Counted from the first letter of the stretch, positions 24,575-35,675 are shown. The stretch is 64,000 bases of DNA from Algisphaera agarilytica (GCF_014207595.1 NZ_JACHGY010000001.1:3628212-3692211); one strand, 5' to 3'. Translations and numbers: made by a program. The notes: generated by a model not told the origin, from the letters alone.

Positions 24575-26365
24575 ATGGACCAATTTGAACACGACAGCAA
24601 CGCGCTGCCCGTGCCCGCCGATCAGGTCGGGCTGAAAGACCTCTGGGCCCCGTCGACGACCGCACTGGTGGCTGTCCGGGACCTGGGCAAGTCGCTTGAG
24701 GCCAACGGCATCATCAGCGCCGCGCAGCTCGCGACCGCACGCGGCGTGGCCGAGAAGACCCCGGGCAAGCCCCTGGCGGACATCTTCTTCGACATGGGCG
24801 TGGATGAGGTGGAGCTGCAGCAGACGCTGGCCAGCATCTCGCACATGGCCTTCGAGCGGATCGATCCGCAGAACCTAGAGGCCGCGAAGTTCATCAACCG
24901 CCTGACCCTGTCCTACTGCCAGGAACACGGCGTGATGCCGCTGCGTTACGCGGGCTCCCGTCTGGTGGTCGGTGTGGTTCACGTGGACGACCTGGTCCTG
25001 CTCGACGAACTGCGTCACAAGATTGGTCAATCGATCAAGCCCGTGGTGGTTACCCGTAGCGACATCGACGCCGTTGCCGAGGCCTTGAAGTCCGACGAGT
25101 CGGAAGACAACAGCGTGTCGATGGACGACGTGCTGGAAGGTATCGACGAAGACGACGTCGAGGTGGTCGAAGAGAACAACGACGACCTGGACCTCGAGAA
25201 GATGGCGGGCGAGTCGCCGGTCATCCGCTACGTCAACTACTTGATCTTCAACGCGGTCAAGGAAGGCGCCTCGGACATCCACATCGAGCCTCAGGAAAAG
25301 AAGATCCGCGTGCGCTACCGCATCGACGGTGTGATGTTCGACGCGACCAATCCACCCAACCAGATGCGGTCCGCGATCATCTCGCGGATCAAGATCATGG
25401 CCAACCTCGACATCGCCGAGCGGCGGCTGCCCCAGGACGGCCGGATCCGCGCGATGGTTCACGGCCGAAAGCTCGACCTGCGGGTCTCGACTCTGCCCAT
25501 GGTTCAGGGTGAGAAGTGCGTGATGCGTATCCTCGATACGCGGTCGATTCAGGTCGACCTCGACGACCTGGGCATGGACCAGGACAGCCTGCAGATCTGG
25601 AAGCACCAGATCAGCCAGCCCCACGGCATCGTACTGGTCACCGGCCCAACCGGTTCGGGTAAAACAACCACGCTCTACGCCTCGCTGGGCAAGATGGACC
25701 GTGACAAGCTGAACATTTCCACGGCCGAAGACCCCGTGGAATACCACCTGTCGGGCATCAACCAGACCCAGACCCACGCCAGCATCGGTATGACCTTCGC
25801 CGCGGCCCTTCGGGCGCTGCTGCGTCAGGACCCCGACGTCATCATGGTGGGTGAAGTTCGGGACGTCGAAACCGCCAAGACCGCAATCGAGGCGTCACTG
25901 ACCGGTCACTTGGTGCTGTCGACCCTGCACACGAATGATGCGCCGTCGGCGATCACGCGTCTGATCAACATCGGCGTTGAGCCTTACCTCATCGGTTCGG
26001 CGGTCAACGGCGTGTTGGCTCAGCGTCTGGTGCGGAAGATCTGCAGCAACTGCAAGACCCAGACCGTGCCGGACGATGTCATCGCGGAACACCTGGCGAT
26101 GCAAGGCATCGCGATGGACCAGGTCTGGACCGGCGCGGGCTGCGACAAGTGCCGCGGGACGGGGTACTCGGGGCGTCTGGGTATCTACGAGATGCTCGTG
26201 CTCAACGACAACCTCCGCGACCGCGTGGCGGGTAACCCGAATGTCACCGAGTTCCGCCGGATGTGCGTCGAGGGCGGCATGGTCACCCTGCGTGAGGACG
26301 GCTTCCGCAAGGTGGCTAACGGCCTGACCACGGTTGACGAAGTGCTCCGGGTCACGGAATCCTGA
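24575..26365 (+). CDS. pilB: Type IV pilus/type II secretion extension ATPase
   Basis: The 596-residue protein is a GspE/PilB hexameric ATPase driving pilin polymerisation. It has an N-terminal T2SSE-N/MshEN-like domain (residues 20-170), Walker A GPTGSGKTTT near residue 358, the Asp box EDPVEYHLSGINQTQ, Walker B LLRQDPDVIMVGEVRD, and the His box LSTLHTNDAPSAI. The zinc-binding tetracysteine CSNC (residue 489) and CDKC (523) is intact. It is the last gene of the pilus run, with GGGGAG before the ATG. The downstream terminator ends the operon. An acidic stretch at 170-205 (DVLEGIDEDDVEVVEENNDD) is variable between species. Confidence 0.93.
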   Translation: MDQFEHDSNALPVPADQVGLKDLWAPSTTALVAVRDLGKSLEANGIISAAQLATARGVAEKTPGKPLADIFFDMGVDEVELQQTLASISHMAFERIDPQNLEAAKFINRLTLSYCQEHGVMPLRYAGSRLVVGVVHVDDLVLLDELRHKIGQSIKPVVVTRSDIDAVAEALKSDESEDNSVSMDDVLEGIDEDDVEVVEENNDDLDLEKMAGESPVIRYVNYLIFNAVKEGASDIHIEPQEKKIRVRYRIDGVMFDATNPPNQMRSAIISRIKIMANLDIAERRLPQDGRIRAMVHGRKLDLRVSTLPMVQGEKCVMRILDTRSIQVDLDDLGMDQDSLQIWKHQISQPHGIVLVTGPTGSGKTTTLYASLGKMDRDKLNISTAEDPVEYHLSGINQTQTHASIGMTFAAALRALLRQDPDVIMVGEVRDVETAKTAIEASLTGHLVLSTLHTNDAPSAITRLINIGVEPYLIGSAVNGVLAQRLVRKICSNCKTQTVPDDVIAEHLAMQGIAMDQVWTGAGCDKCRGTGYSGRLGIYEMLVLNDNLRDRVAGNPNVTEFRRMCVEGGMVTLREDGFRKVANGLTTVDEVLRVTES

Positions 26366-26392
26366 GTCAAAACTAAAAAACACTGCTAGCTG

Positions 26393-26431
26393 AACCCTAA
26401 AGTTCTTTTGAAAAAGACTTTAGGGTTTTTC
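26393..26431 (+). terminator. Intrinsic terminator of the pilus operon
   Basis: AACCCTAAAGT (26393-26403) pairs with ACTTTAGGGTT (26417-26427) and is followed by T residues. It stands 27 bases after the pilB stop. Confidence 0.88.
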
Positions 26432-26587
26432 TTGGGTAGGCTGTGGCCGAAAGGGCGGCACCGCCTGATCATTTCTAATCCCATTAGGGCCATCCCCCCG
26501 ATGTGACATCAGGCGAAATGCAAACGCCTGTGGCTTCTCAGACCAAAGTTTAACTTTACATTATCCATATGATTGTTAGTATTTACC
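26432..26587. other. Structured non-coding region, first part
   Basis: No ORF with a plausible start is seen between the pilB terminator and the promoter-like site at 26555. The stretch contains an 8-base-pair stem CGCCTGAT (26462-26469)/ATCAGGCG (26508-26515) enclosing a small CTAAT-CCC-ATTAG hairpin (26475-26487). The segment 26545-26580 is markedly AT-rich compared with the rest of the window. It may hold a promoter and regulator binding sites. Confidence 0.4.
26555..26582 (+). promoter_or_regulatory. Probable promoter of the beta-helix gene leader
   Basis: TTTACA (26555-26560, five of six to TTGACA), a 16-base spacer and TAGTAT (26577-26582, four of six). Predicted transcription start at about 26589 coincides with the first base of the long hairpin at 26588-26642. 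An alternative -10 is TATGAT at 26568-26573. Confidence 0.45.
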
Positions 26588-26897
26588 CAGTTTACCCCGT
26601 GAGCTAGCCGCTGAGTGTGCTCACACCGGAGGGGGTAACCTGTTGGGTATCAGGGCTTCGCACGATGCGTTGCTGGGAATCAGTCGACAAGGAATCGTCA
26701 TTTCAAGGTTCCCTCAAGTATTGACCCTCCATCCTGCCAATTGTTGTTTCCACGGCAGACCCTCAGTTTCTTGACCGCCCCTGTCAAGACGAACCATCAA
26801 GACCCCTTACCAAGTTCATGCACAAACGCCTCGGCAAGATGCCGTCGCAAAGTTGGTTAGCAAAGACCCGCAGGGCCCGCTTGTTATCGGGCCTGCG
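26588..26897 (+). promoter_or_regulatory. Structured 5' leader of the beta-helix gene
   Basis: The untranslated leader between the promoter and the ATG at 26919 is about 330 bases and contains several predicted hairpins. The strongest is 26588-26642: CAGTTTACCCC pairs with GGGGTAACCTG with one mismatch, then GTGAGC (26599-26604) pairs with GCTCAC (26619-26624), leaving a 7-base 3' bulge (ACCGGAG) and a 14-base apical loop. Other stems are CGCA/TGCG at 26659-26669, GGGAA/TTCCC at 26675-26713, and CGCAGGGCCCG/CGGGCCTGCG at 26869-26897 just before the ribosome-binding site. I cannot match the shape to a known riboswitch class. Confidence 0.4.
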
Positions 26898-26918
26898 AGG
26901 TGACGAAAGGCCCGCTCC

Positions 26919-28841
26919 ATGCATAAGACCCTCGCGACCCTACTGATGTTTGCCCTGCTGGTGGTGACCGGCGTGGCCCAAGGGCAAGAAATCACCATCA
27001 AGGTGACGCCTGAGAACACGGTGCACGTTACCCAGGGTTTCGAGACCGAAGAAGTCTCGAACATAGACGGGCTGGCCGACGATCAGGGCGACGCCCGGAT
27101 GACGGTGTTGTTCCCCGAGCAGAAGCCCGCGGTGTACGAGCTGGAGTCCGAGGAAGACTACCTGCTGATCACCGACGGCTACCTCCCCGCGGGTGGCGAG
27201 ATCCTTCTGCAGGCCACGGTCGATCACACCGGTGATCCGGTCCCGGCCTTCGAACACGTGATCCGCGGCGGTGATTGGCTGATCGACGCCAAGTACATGG
27301 AACAACTGCCCCTGGGCGAAGTGACCATCTCGGCGACGCTCCGCACGCCCGGCCGCAACGACGCGGTCGCCAGCCACCCGTTCTACATCCTTGAGCCCGG
27401 CGTCATCGATCCCGATTCCGACACCGACTGGTTCGACTGGGAAGGCCAAACCCCCGCTGATACTCCCTTCACCCCCGGCGAAGGTTTTGTGGAGTTTGAA
27501 CCCGCCGCCGACGCCCGCATCTACTACGTCAGCGCCACCGGCAGCGACAGCAACGACGGCCTGAGCCAGGCACGTCCGCTCCGCACCGCCAAGGCCGCCT
27601 ACAGCAAGCTCCGCAACGGCTCGAGCGACTGGATCCTCTTCAAGGCGGGCGAAGTTTTCGACGGCGGTTTCGGCACCTGGACCAAGTCCGGCGCCTCGGC
27701 TGAAGCACCGCTCCACGTCGGCGTGTACGGCGAAGGCGACCGGCCGATCATCCACACCAACGGCGGCGAGTTCTGGAAGGCCTGGGGCTCGGTTTCGAAC
27801 ATCCGTATGGAAGGTATCCACGCCTTCGCCAACAAGCGGCTCGGCACCAGCAAGGACCAGCTCGCTTGGGGTGAGTACGGCGTGTTCCTCTTCGGCAAGG
27901 GCGAGAACTTCTTCTTCCAGGACTGCAAGTTCGAAGGTTTCAAGTTCAACCTGGCTTTCCAAGGCTACAGCGAAGGTTCGATCCGGAACCTGATGGTTTA
28001 CCGCTGCATCGTCAACAACGCCTTCGGCCACTGGGACCACGAAGTCGCGGGCCACTCCTCGGGCGTGTTCCTCAAGAGCGTCGCCAACGCCGAATTTGTT
28101 GAATGCACCTTCGACCGCAACGGCTGGAACCCGCAGGTCAGCGGAGCCAACCGCACCAAGTTCAACCACAACATGTACATCCAGTACAACAGCGACAATG
28201 TCAACGTCCGCCAGAGCATCATCACCCGTGGCGCTTCCCACGGCCTGCAGCTCCGCTGCGGCGGCGACATCGTTGAAAACCTCTTCGTCCGCAACGCTCT
28301 GGCTTGCTTCGTTCAGCTCGACCCCAGCAACATCGTGGACAACGTCATTATCGAAAGTGACGACATCGACGACAAGGAAATCCGCGGTCAGGGCATCACC
28401 GTGAACCCGACCGAGGAGGCGCTGGTATCCAACAACATCGTCACCCGCAAGGCGGGGCGTGCGGGTTGGATGACCGGTATCCAAACCGCTTGGACCAGCG
28501 ACGTCAGCAAGATCCCGACCTACAACGTCAGCATCCACGACAACATCGTCTGGAACTGGTGGATGAACGAGCCCAACCTCCCGATCAAAACCCGGGAAGG
28601 CAACGTCACCCGCTACAACAACACGATCGACGGCGTCGTGTCCGAGACCGGCCAGCGTGTGGTCTACAAAGACCCGACCGTCGGCTTCGACGGCTACATC
28701 GACGGCGGCTTCTCCGAGTTCCTTCGTCAGGCGGTTCAACGTCGCCGAGGCGAGTGGAACCCGGAAGTGTCCGCGGCCGCGTTCAACGCTTACATGCGTG
28801 ACGGCTTTACGCCCGCCGTCTCGACCGCTCAGAACTTCTAA
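26919..28841 (+). CDS. Secreted right-handed beta-helix protein
   Basis: The 640-residue protein has a signal peptide (MHKTLATLLMFALLVVTGVAQGQ). It is followed by an N-terminal domain to about residue 190, and from about residue 205 (YYVSATGSDSNDGLSQARPLRTAKAAYS) a solenoid of parallel beta-helix rungs. The ATGSDSNDG-type start of the solenoid is characteristic of secreted pectate-lyase-like and polysaccharide-binding proteins. Asn-rich turns recur (VSNNIVTRK, VSIHDNIVWNW, VTRYNNTIDGV). No catalytic Arg/Lys pair of a defined lyase is evident. It is a single gene with its own promoter, long leader and terminator. The likely role is binding or cleaving extracellular polysaccharide. Confidence 0.82.
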   Translation: MHKTLATLLMFALLVVTGVAQGQEITIKVTPENTVHVTQGFETEEVSNIDGLADDQGDARMTVLFPEQKPAVYELESEEDYLLITDGYLPAGGEILLQATVDHTGDPVPAFEHVIRGGDWLIDAKYMEQLPLGEVTISATLRTPGRNDAVASHPFYILEPGVIDPDSDTDWFDWEGQTPADTPFTPGEGFVEFEPAADARIYYVSATGSDSNDGLSQARPLRTAKAAYSKLRNGSSDWILFKAGEVFDGGFGTWTKSGASAEAPLHVGVYGEGDRPIIHTNGGEFWKAWGSVSNIRMEGIHAFANKRLGTSKDQLAWGEYGVFLFGKGENFFFQDCKFEGFKFNLAFQGYSEGSIRNLMVYRCIVNNAFGHWDHEVAGHSSGVFLKSVANAEFVECTFDRNGWNPQVSGANRTKFNHNMYIQYNSDNVNVRQSIITRGASHGLQLRCGGDIVENLFVRNALACFVQLDPSNIVDNVIIESDDIDDKEIRGQGITVNPTEEALVSNNIVTRKAGRAGWMTGIQTAWTSDVSKIPTYNVSIHDNIVWNWWMNEPNLPIKTREGNVTRYNNTIDGVVSETGQRVVYKDPTVGFDGYIDGGFSEFLRQAVQRRRGEWNPEVSAAAFNAYMRDGFTPAVSTAQNF

Positions 28842-28879
28842 TCTTCGCAGCGGCGAAGCTCGCAACCTCGAATCAACAG

Positions 28880-28902
28880 CCCCTCCCACTGAGGGGTTTT
28901 TT
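28880..28902 (+). terminator. Intrinsic terminator of the beta-helix gene
   Basis: CCCCTC (28880-28885) pairs with GAGGGG (28891-28896) around CCACT and is followed by TTTTTT. The next gene starts 25 bases later. Confidence 0.8.
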
Positions 28903-28927
28903 ATGCGCGATGCCGGGAGACTATGCT

Positions 28928-29335
28928 ATGGCGATGAGTGAAAAGCTTCACCAGATCACCGTGCCGATCCGCGTGCGATACCAGGAGTGTGACCCGATGA
29001 ATGTCGCGCACCACTCGGTGTATCCGGTGTGGCTGGAGATCGCACGCACCGAGTTGTTGAGGTCGATGGGGCAGACCTACCGTGACCTGGAAGCGGCGGG
29101 GGTGTTCCTGGTTGTGGCCAAGCTGTCGCTTCGTTACCGCCGCCCGGCGATGTACGACGACGAGCTGGAGGTCTCGGTGACGGCGCTGCCGACGGTGGGC
29201 GTGAAGCTGGAGCACCGCTACGAGATCCGCCGGGGCAAGGACTTGATCGCGGCGGCGGAGACGACCCTGGCGTGTGTGGATGGGGACGGGAAGCTCCGCC
29301 CGGTACCCGAAAAGGTACTCAATCCGGGTCCGTAA
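28928..29335 (+). CDS. YbgC-type acyl-CoA thioesterase
   Basis: From ATG 28928 the product is 135 residues, a single hot-dog fold domain. The N-terminal YQECDPMNVAHHSVYPVWLEIARTELL follows the 4HBT catalytic pattern (Y-x-D-x-D/M-G-V-H-x-x-x-Y), with Asp of ECDPMNVAHHS as the likely catalytic residue. LSLRYRRPAMYDDELEV is the second family block. Thioesterases of this type hydrolyse acyl-CoA and are often linked to the Tol-Pal system, which is not nearby. GGGAGA ends seven bases before this ATG; ATGs at 28910 and 28934 are alternatives. Confidence 0.9.
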   Translation: MAMSEKLHQITVPIRVRYQECDPMNVAHHSVYPVWLEIARTELLRSMGQTYRDLEAAGVFLVVAKLSLRYRRPAMYDDELEVSVTALPTVGVKLEHRYEIRRGKDLIAAAETTLACVDGDGKLRPVPEKVLNPGP

Positions 29336-29457
29336 CGGGTTACACCCCAAGCGGCTCCGGGATTTTCCCGAAATATCAGATGGTTACTTTTGATTCACGC
29401 CCCGCTGTCTTGGGGTGCGGTGATTCGTAGGCCCAGGGAGAGGGCGATCATTTCGTT

Positions 29458-30267
29458 ATGAGTGGTACCGAGTCGGTCATTTGGTTCATCGGGATAGCGC
29501 TCTTCACCGTGTTCGCGTGGTGGGGCGGTGTGTGTCTGGGCCGAGGCCATGCCTGGGTGGGCCGGCTAACGATTGTGGCGGGGATCGGCCTGATCCTGGC
29601 GTGGGGGTGGTTGATCCGTCATCCGGCCACGGCGGTCAGTTTGATTCCGGTTGGGATCCTCAGCCGAATCGAGGGGGTTGGTGGGGTGCCGTTGTTCATG
29701 ATGGTGCTGGGGGCGGCGTGGGCGCGATGTGAGGTGGCTCGGCAGCGGGTCGTGATCGGCTGGGCGATGATGTTCGGTGCGATCTACTTCGTGAATGGGG
29801 GGATGTGGATGCTGCAGGAGACGCCCGCCTCGGTCATGGGGCAGACGGTGTCCGCGCACGATATCCGACAGAGCCAGGACTACTCCTGTGTCCCCGCGGC
29901 CTGTGCCACGGCATTGAATCTTCTGGAGATCCCCTCGACCGAGAAGGAGATGGCGGAGCTGACCCAGACCCGGCCGGGAACGGGGGCTACGATGATCCGC
30001 GCCCTCGACGGGCTTGAGCGCCGTTTACGCGGAGGCGAATTGCGGCCGATCCTGAGCGCTCCACGCTACGAAGAGCTGAGTGACTTGCCCATGCCTCTGC
30101 TGACGCCGTTGCAGTTCGAGGCGACACGACAGCACATGGTGGTCATCGTCAAGGTAACGGACGACGGTGTCTGGTTCATGGACCCGATGGATGGCTACCA
30201 GTACTTCGTCCACGAGGAGTTCTCCCGCCTGTACCGCAATCAGGTCATCGAGTTCCGTTCATTCTGA
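29458..30267 (+). CDS. Membrane protein with C39-like cysteine peptidase domain
   Basis: The 269-residue protein has three to four membrane segments (residues 6-26, 36-55, 74-92, 99-118) followed by a papain-fold domain. QSQDYSCVPAACATALNLL contains the C39 layout: Gln138 six residues before Cys144. RQHMVVIVKV supplies His226 and the DPMDG motif supplies Asp242, so the triad is complete. C39 peptidases usually precede an ABC exporter and cut double-glycine leaders, but here no transporter is fused or adjacent. A role in processing an exported peptide or envelope protein is inferred. The gene stands alone; a 30-codon ORF follows it. Confidence 0.75.
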   Translation: MSGTESVIWFIGIALFTVFAWWGGVCLGRGHAWVGRLTIVAGIGLILAWGWLIRHPATAVSLIPVGILSRIEGVGGVPLFMMVLGAAWARCEVARQRVVIGWAMMFGAIYFVNGGMWMLQETPASVMGQTVSAHDIRQSQDYSCVPAACATALNLLEIPSTEKEMAELTQTRPGTGATMIRALDGLERRLRGGELRPILSAPRYEELSDLPMPLLTPLQFEATRQHMVVIVKVTDDGVWFMDPMDGYQYFVHEEFSRLYRNQVIEFRSF

Positions 30268-30304
30268 GCTGAGATGGTGTTATTCACTGGCTTTAGGAGA
30301 CATC

Positions 30305-30397
30305 ATGTCGGTCCGGCGGGGGACTGGAACAGTTCCATCTCGGGCCTATGGCGATGGAAAGTCGTACTTGTCATGTTGCCTTTGGCGGGTGTTTTGA
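30305..30397 (+). CDS. Possible 30-residue peptide
   Basis: The ORF reads MSVRRGTGTVPSRAYG and ends SCCLWRVF. AGGAGA (30295-30300) lies at a good distance before the ATG, which is the main reason for mentioning it. It lies directly after the C39-like gene and before the ppdK promoter. It has a CC pair but no double-glycine motif, so it is not an obvious C39 substrate. It may be a chance ORF. Confidence 0.2.
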   Translation: MSVRRGTGTVPSRAYGDGKSYLSCCLWRVF

Positions 30398-30449
30398 AAG
30401 TGGCGGTATTCAAAGTCGGTGAAAAACGCTGGTTTTCGGGCGTCGGGTT

Positions 30450-30477
30450 TTGACGCGACACACAAAACCCCTAGAAT
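30450..30477 (+). promoter_or_regulatory. Promoter of ppdK
   Basis: TTGACG (30450-30455, five of six), a 16-base spacer and TAGAAT (30472-30477, five of six). The start point would be near 30484, leaving an 88-base leader that contains the palindrome GCGCGG/CCGCGC at 30499-30515. The stretch 30268-30449 otherwise shows only the small ORF described separately. Confidence 0.7.
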
Positions 30478-30571
30478 CTTCGCTCTTTCATAACCCCAGC
30501 GCGGTATAGCCGCGCGCTACCCCCGAGCTCCCGGACGCCTCCGGGACCCCCGACAAACGGAGTTGCACCGC

Positions 30572-33265
<2,694 letters not shown>

Positions 33266-33385
33266 GCCGTGTGCCGCACACCCCGCGAGGTCGTACACGA
33301 TCAACCGTGATGGCTTCGCCTTGGGGAGTGCACGGTTCCAGAAAGGACCCACAAGCACTTCGTGTGACAGCAACCAATCATCCAG

Positions 33386-33418
33386 CCCGCAGGCCGTTTA
33401 TACGGCCTGCGGGTTTTT
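33386..33418 (+). terminator. Intrinsic terminator of ppdK
   Basis: CCCGCAGGCCGT (33386-33397) pairs perfectly with ACGGCCTGCGGG (33402-33413) around TTAT and is followed by TTTTT. This is among the strongest terminators in the window. Confidence 0.93.
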
Positions 33419-33420
33419 CG

Positions 33421-33449
33421 TTGTGCCGCTTCGGGGGTGGGGGTATAGT
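33421..33449 (+). promoter_or_regulatory. Promoter of the DUF2167 gene
   Basis: TTGTGC (33421-33426, four of six), a 17-base spacer and TATAGT (33444-33449, five of six), followed by about 55 bases of leader to the ATG at 33510. Confidence 0.6.
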
Positions 33450-33509
33450 CCGTTTGCTGGCTGCCGAGGGTGGCCGTTGTTCTCACTGCCACGTATCCCG
33501 GGAGTATCC

Positions 33510-34397
33510 ATGTTTAATTCGTCATTGCCCGTTTGCCGTGTGTTCCTCGCGGCGGCGTTGTCGCTGTTTTTGTTTACGCCCAGCGTGTCTTCCCAAGAAG
33601 TAGCGGAAGCAGATGTTTGGAGCCTCCAAGACTACCGCGACATCGGCATCAACTTTCAAAGCGGCCCGATGAACGGTGACTTGGGTAACGCCGAAATCAA
33701 AGTTAAATCGGGCTGGGCATTCCTTGGCACGGGCGACACCAAGAAGCTGATGGAATTGTACGGCAACCAGCTCACCGGCATGGAGCGGGGGACACTCGTT
33801 AGGGCCGATGAGCCCGACTCGTGGTTTGCCGTGTTTGAGTTCGACCCGATCGGGTACATCGCCGACGCCGAGAGTGAAGACCTTGATGCCAAGGCCATGC
33901 TCAAAGCGTTTAAGAAAAGCGATGGCCCCGCCAATGAGTGGCGGCAGCAGAACGGCCAGGCGCCGCTCAATACCGTCGGCTGGAAGACCGAGCCGTTCTA
34001 CGATCCGCAGACCAACAACCTCGAGTGGTGCCTCGAGCTCGAGAGCGAGGGCTACCCGGTGCTGAACCACAACATCCGCATCCTCGGCCGGCGTGGCGTG
34101 ATGCAGGTGACGCTGGTGTGTGACCCCGCCGACCTCGACGCGGCGCTGATGCACGTACAGTCGGCCTTGACGGCGTTCTCGTTCAAGAGTGGCGAAAGCT
34201 ACGCCGAATACCGCAGCGGCGACAAGATCGCCAAGTATGGCCTGGCGGCGCTGGTCACCGGCGGGGCGGTCGCGGTGGCGGCCAAGAGCGGGGTGCTGAG
34301 CAAGCTAATCAAGCCCATCATCATTGGTGTTGTGGTCCTCGGCGGCGTGTTCGCCAAGTTTTTCAAGGGCCTCTTCGGCGGCTTTGCCAAGGAATAG
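33510..34397 (+). CDS. DUF2167-family membrane protein
   Basis: From ATG 33510 the product is 295 residues with an N-terminal signal (RVFLAAALSLFLFTPSVSSQ) and two closely spaced membrane stretches at the C-terminus (YGLAALVTGGAVAVAAKSG; LIKPIIIGVVVLGGVFAKFF). The middle domain shows the DUF2167 pattern: WFAVFEFDPIGYIADAE, LNTVGWKTEPFYDPQTNNLEW, and YRSGDKIAKYGLAALVTGG. DUF2167 proteins are membrane proteins of unknown function, often found near stress or envelope genes. GGGAG is six bases before the ATG. The following gene lies 24 bases downstream and is probably co-transcribed. Confidence 0.85.
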   Translation: MFNSSLPVCRVFLAAALSLFLFTPSVSSQEVAEADVWSLQDYRDIGINFQSGPMNGDLGNAEIKVKSGWAFLGTGDTKKLMELYGNQLTGMERGTLVRADEPDSWFAVFEFDPIGYIADAESEDLDAKAMLKAFKKSDGPANEWRQQNGQAPLNTVGWKTEPFYDPQTNNLEWCLELESEGYPVLNHNIRILGRRGVMQVTLVCDPADLDAALMHVQSALTAFSFKSGESYAEYRSGDKIAKYGLAALVTGGAVAVAAKSGVLSKLIKPIIIGVVVLGGVFAKFFKGLFGGFAKE

Positions 34398-34421
34398 GGC
34401 CGCCTCGCGGCGCCGTGTGTC

Positions 34422-35606
34422 ATGAGCCTGTTTCTTGAGTTTGAGTTGGTCATGCTCGTGCTCTACGGCATCGAAAGTCTGGCGTACGCGCCGGGCGATG
34501 CGGTGCTGACGGTGAGGACGACCTTGGCACGGGTGCGGCTGGCCCGGCCGTGGCAGATTATGGCGACGCGGCGCGGCCGAGTCCTGGTTGCGGGCTGGGC
34601 CCCGTGGGACGTGGGCATGGTTGCCGCGCCCTGGCCGATCAGCATCCATGGCGACCGCGTGACGAACCGCCCCAGTCACGCCTTGTTCGATACCCGAGCG
34701 GTTGAAACGCTGCCCGCTGAGGTGTTGTCTGCCAGCCAACTCGACGCGGTGACTTGTCACGATTCGGAGCTGTGGGTTAATGGCCGCAAGTTCGCGTTAT
34801 GCGCGAGCCGCGAGCAGGCCCGACTCATGGTTCGGCTGCTTCGGCGGTGGCGCGATAGCTCTGAATCCGACCGTCAGGCAGTTGTGAAACGGGAGATGCG
34901 CCGACACCTGAGCGTCCGCCGTGCTACGCGTCGCTGGACGATGTTTCGCCGGGAGGCAAGGTTGGCGGTGTGTGTCAGCGTGGCGCTGGCGGTGTTGATC
35001 TTCGTGGTGCTGCCGCTGATCTACGTCAATCTGGGACTCGAGCGTTACTGGCGGTTCTTGATCCCTATGTACGGTCTGCTGGTCGTCATGGGCGGGATGG
35101 AGATGGATCGGCTCTACCGCTGCCTGTATCCGCAAAGCACCGGCGAGCGGTGGAAGCAAGTGGTGCTAACGATTATCGCGCCGACACATGCCATGCGGCT
35201 GGCCAACCACGTTGGGCACGACCTGCTTTCGGGTTTTCACCCTGTGGTCGTCGCGCAGGTGGCGGGCAACCCGCAGCAGGCCCGTGATGCGGCCCGGGAG
35301 ACGTGGCTGAGCCTGCACCACGCCCGGCTGAGCACGGAACCCGACCCCGCTGAGGTCGAAGCCATGGTCCGGGCGGCGAGGGAGCATGATCAGCGAGAAC
35401 TCGACGCATGGATCGCTCAGCAGGGGCACCAATCGGCCGACTGGTCCAAGCCGCCGACGCGCACCAGCGATTCTTGCGTGGCGTTTTGCCCACGTTGCGC
35501 TTCCCAATACACCGAGGTGGATGCGGGCTGTCGCCTGTGTGGGGGGCTCAAGCTGACACCGTTCGCGGATGAGGGGGCAGCAGTGGCCGATAATGCCGCG
35601 GTATAG
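34422..35606 (+). CDS. Membrane protein with C-terminal zinc ribbon, unknown function
   Basis: The 394-residue protein has a soluble N-terminal domain of about 170 residues, two membrane helices at about 181-203 (LAVCVSVALAVLIFVVLPLI) and 209-226, and a long C-terminal part. Near residue 360-382 it carries CPRCASQYTEVDAGCRLCGG, two CxxC pairs 12 residues apart, as in a rubredoxin-like zinc ribbon. No enzyme motif was seen. It follows DUF2167 with a short gap. The family is not recognised; a membrane-bound regulator or assembly factor is one possibility. Confidence 0.7.
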   Translation: MSLFLEFELVMLVLYGIESLAYAPGDAVLTVRTTLARVRLARPWQIMATRRGRVLVAGWAPWDVGMVAAPWPISIHGDRVTNRPSHALFDTRAVETLPAEVLSASQLDAVTCHDSELWVNGRKFALCASREQARLMVRLLRRWRDSSESDRQAVVKREMRRHLSVRRATRRWTMFRREARLAVCVSVALAVLIFVVLPLIYVNLGLERYWRFLIPMYGLLVVMGGMEMDRLYRCLYPQSTGERWKQVVLTIIAPTHAMRLANHVGHDLLSGFHPVVVAQVAGNPQQARDAARETWLSLHHARLSTEPDPAEVEAMVRAAREHDQRELDAWIAQQGHQSADWSKPPTRTSDSCVAFCPRCASQYTEVDAGCRLCGGLKLTPFADEGAAVADNAAV

Positions 35607-35675
35607 GCCGTTTGCTCTGCGGAATTTTTCCTGCACCAGCACATTGCCGCCCGGCCCCGGATTAAGCCGCTGTGA

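Noticed and set aside
26818-26946. 42-codon ORF MHKRLGKMPSQSW... before the beta-helix gene
   Set aside because: No ribosome-binding site, overlaps the real start, and passes through a hairpin; likely chance.
26940-28889. 649-codon minus-strand ORF opposite the beta-helix gene
   Set aside because: Shadow frame; its start lies inside the terminator of the real gene.
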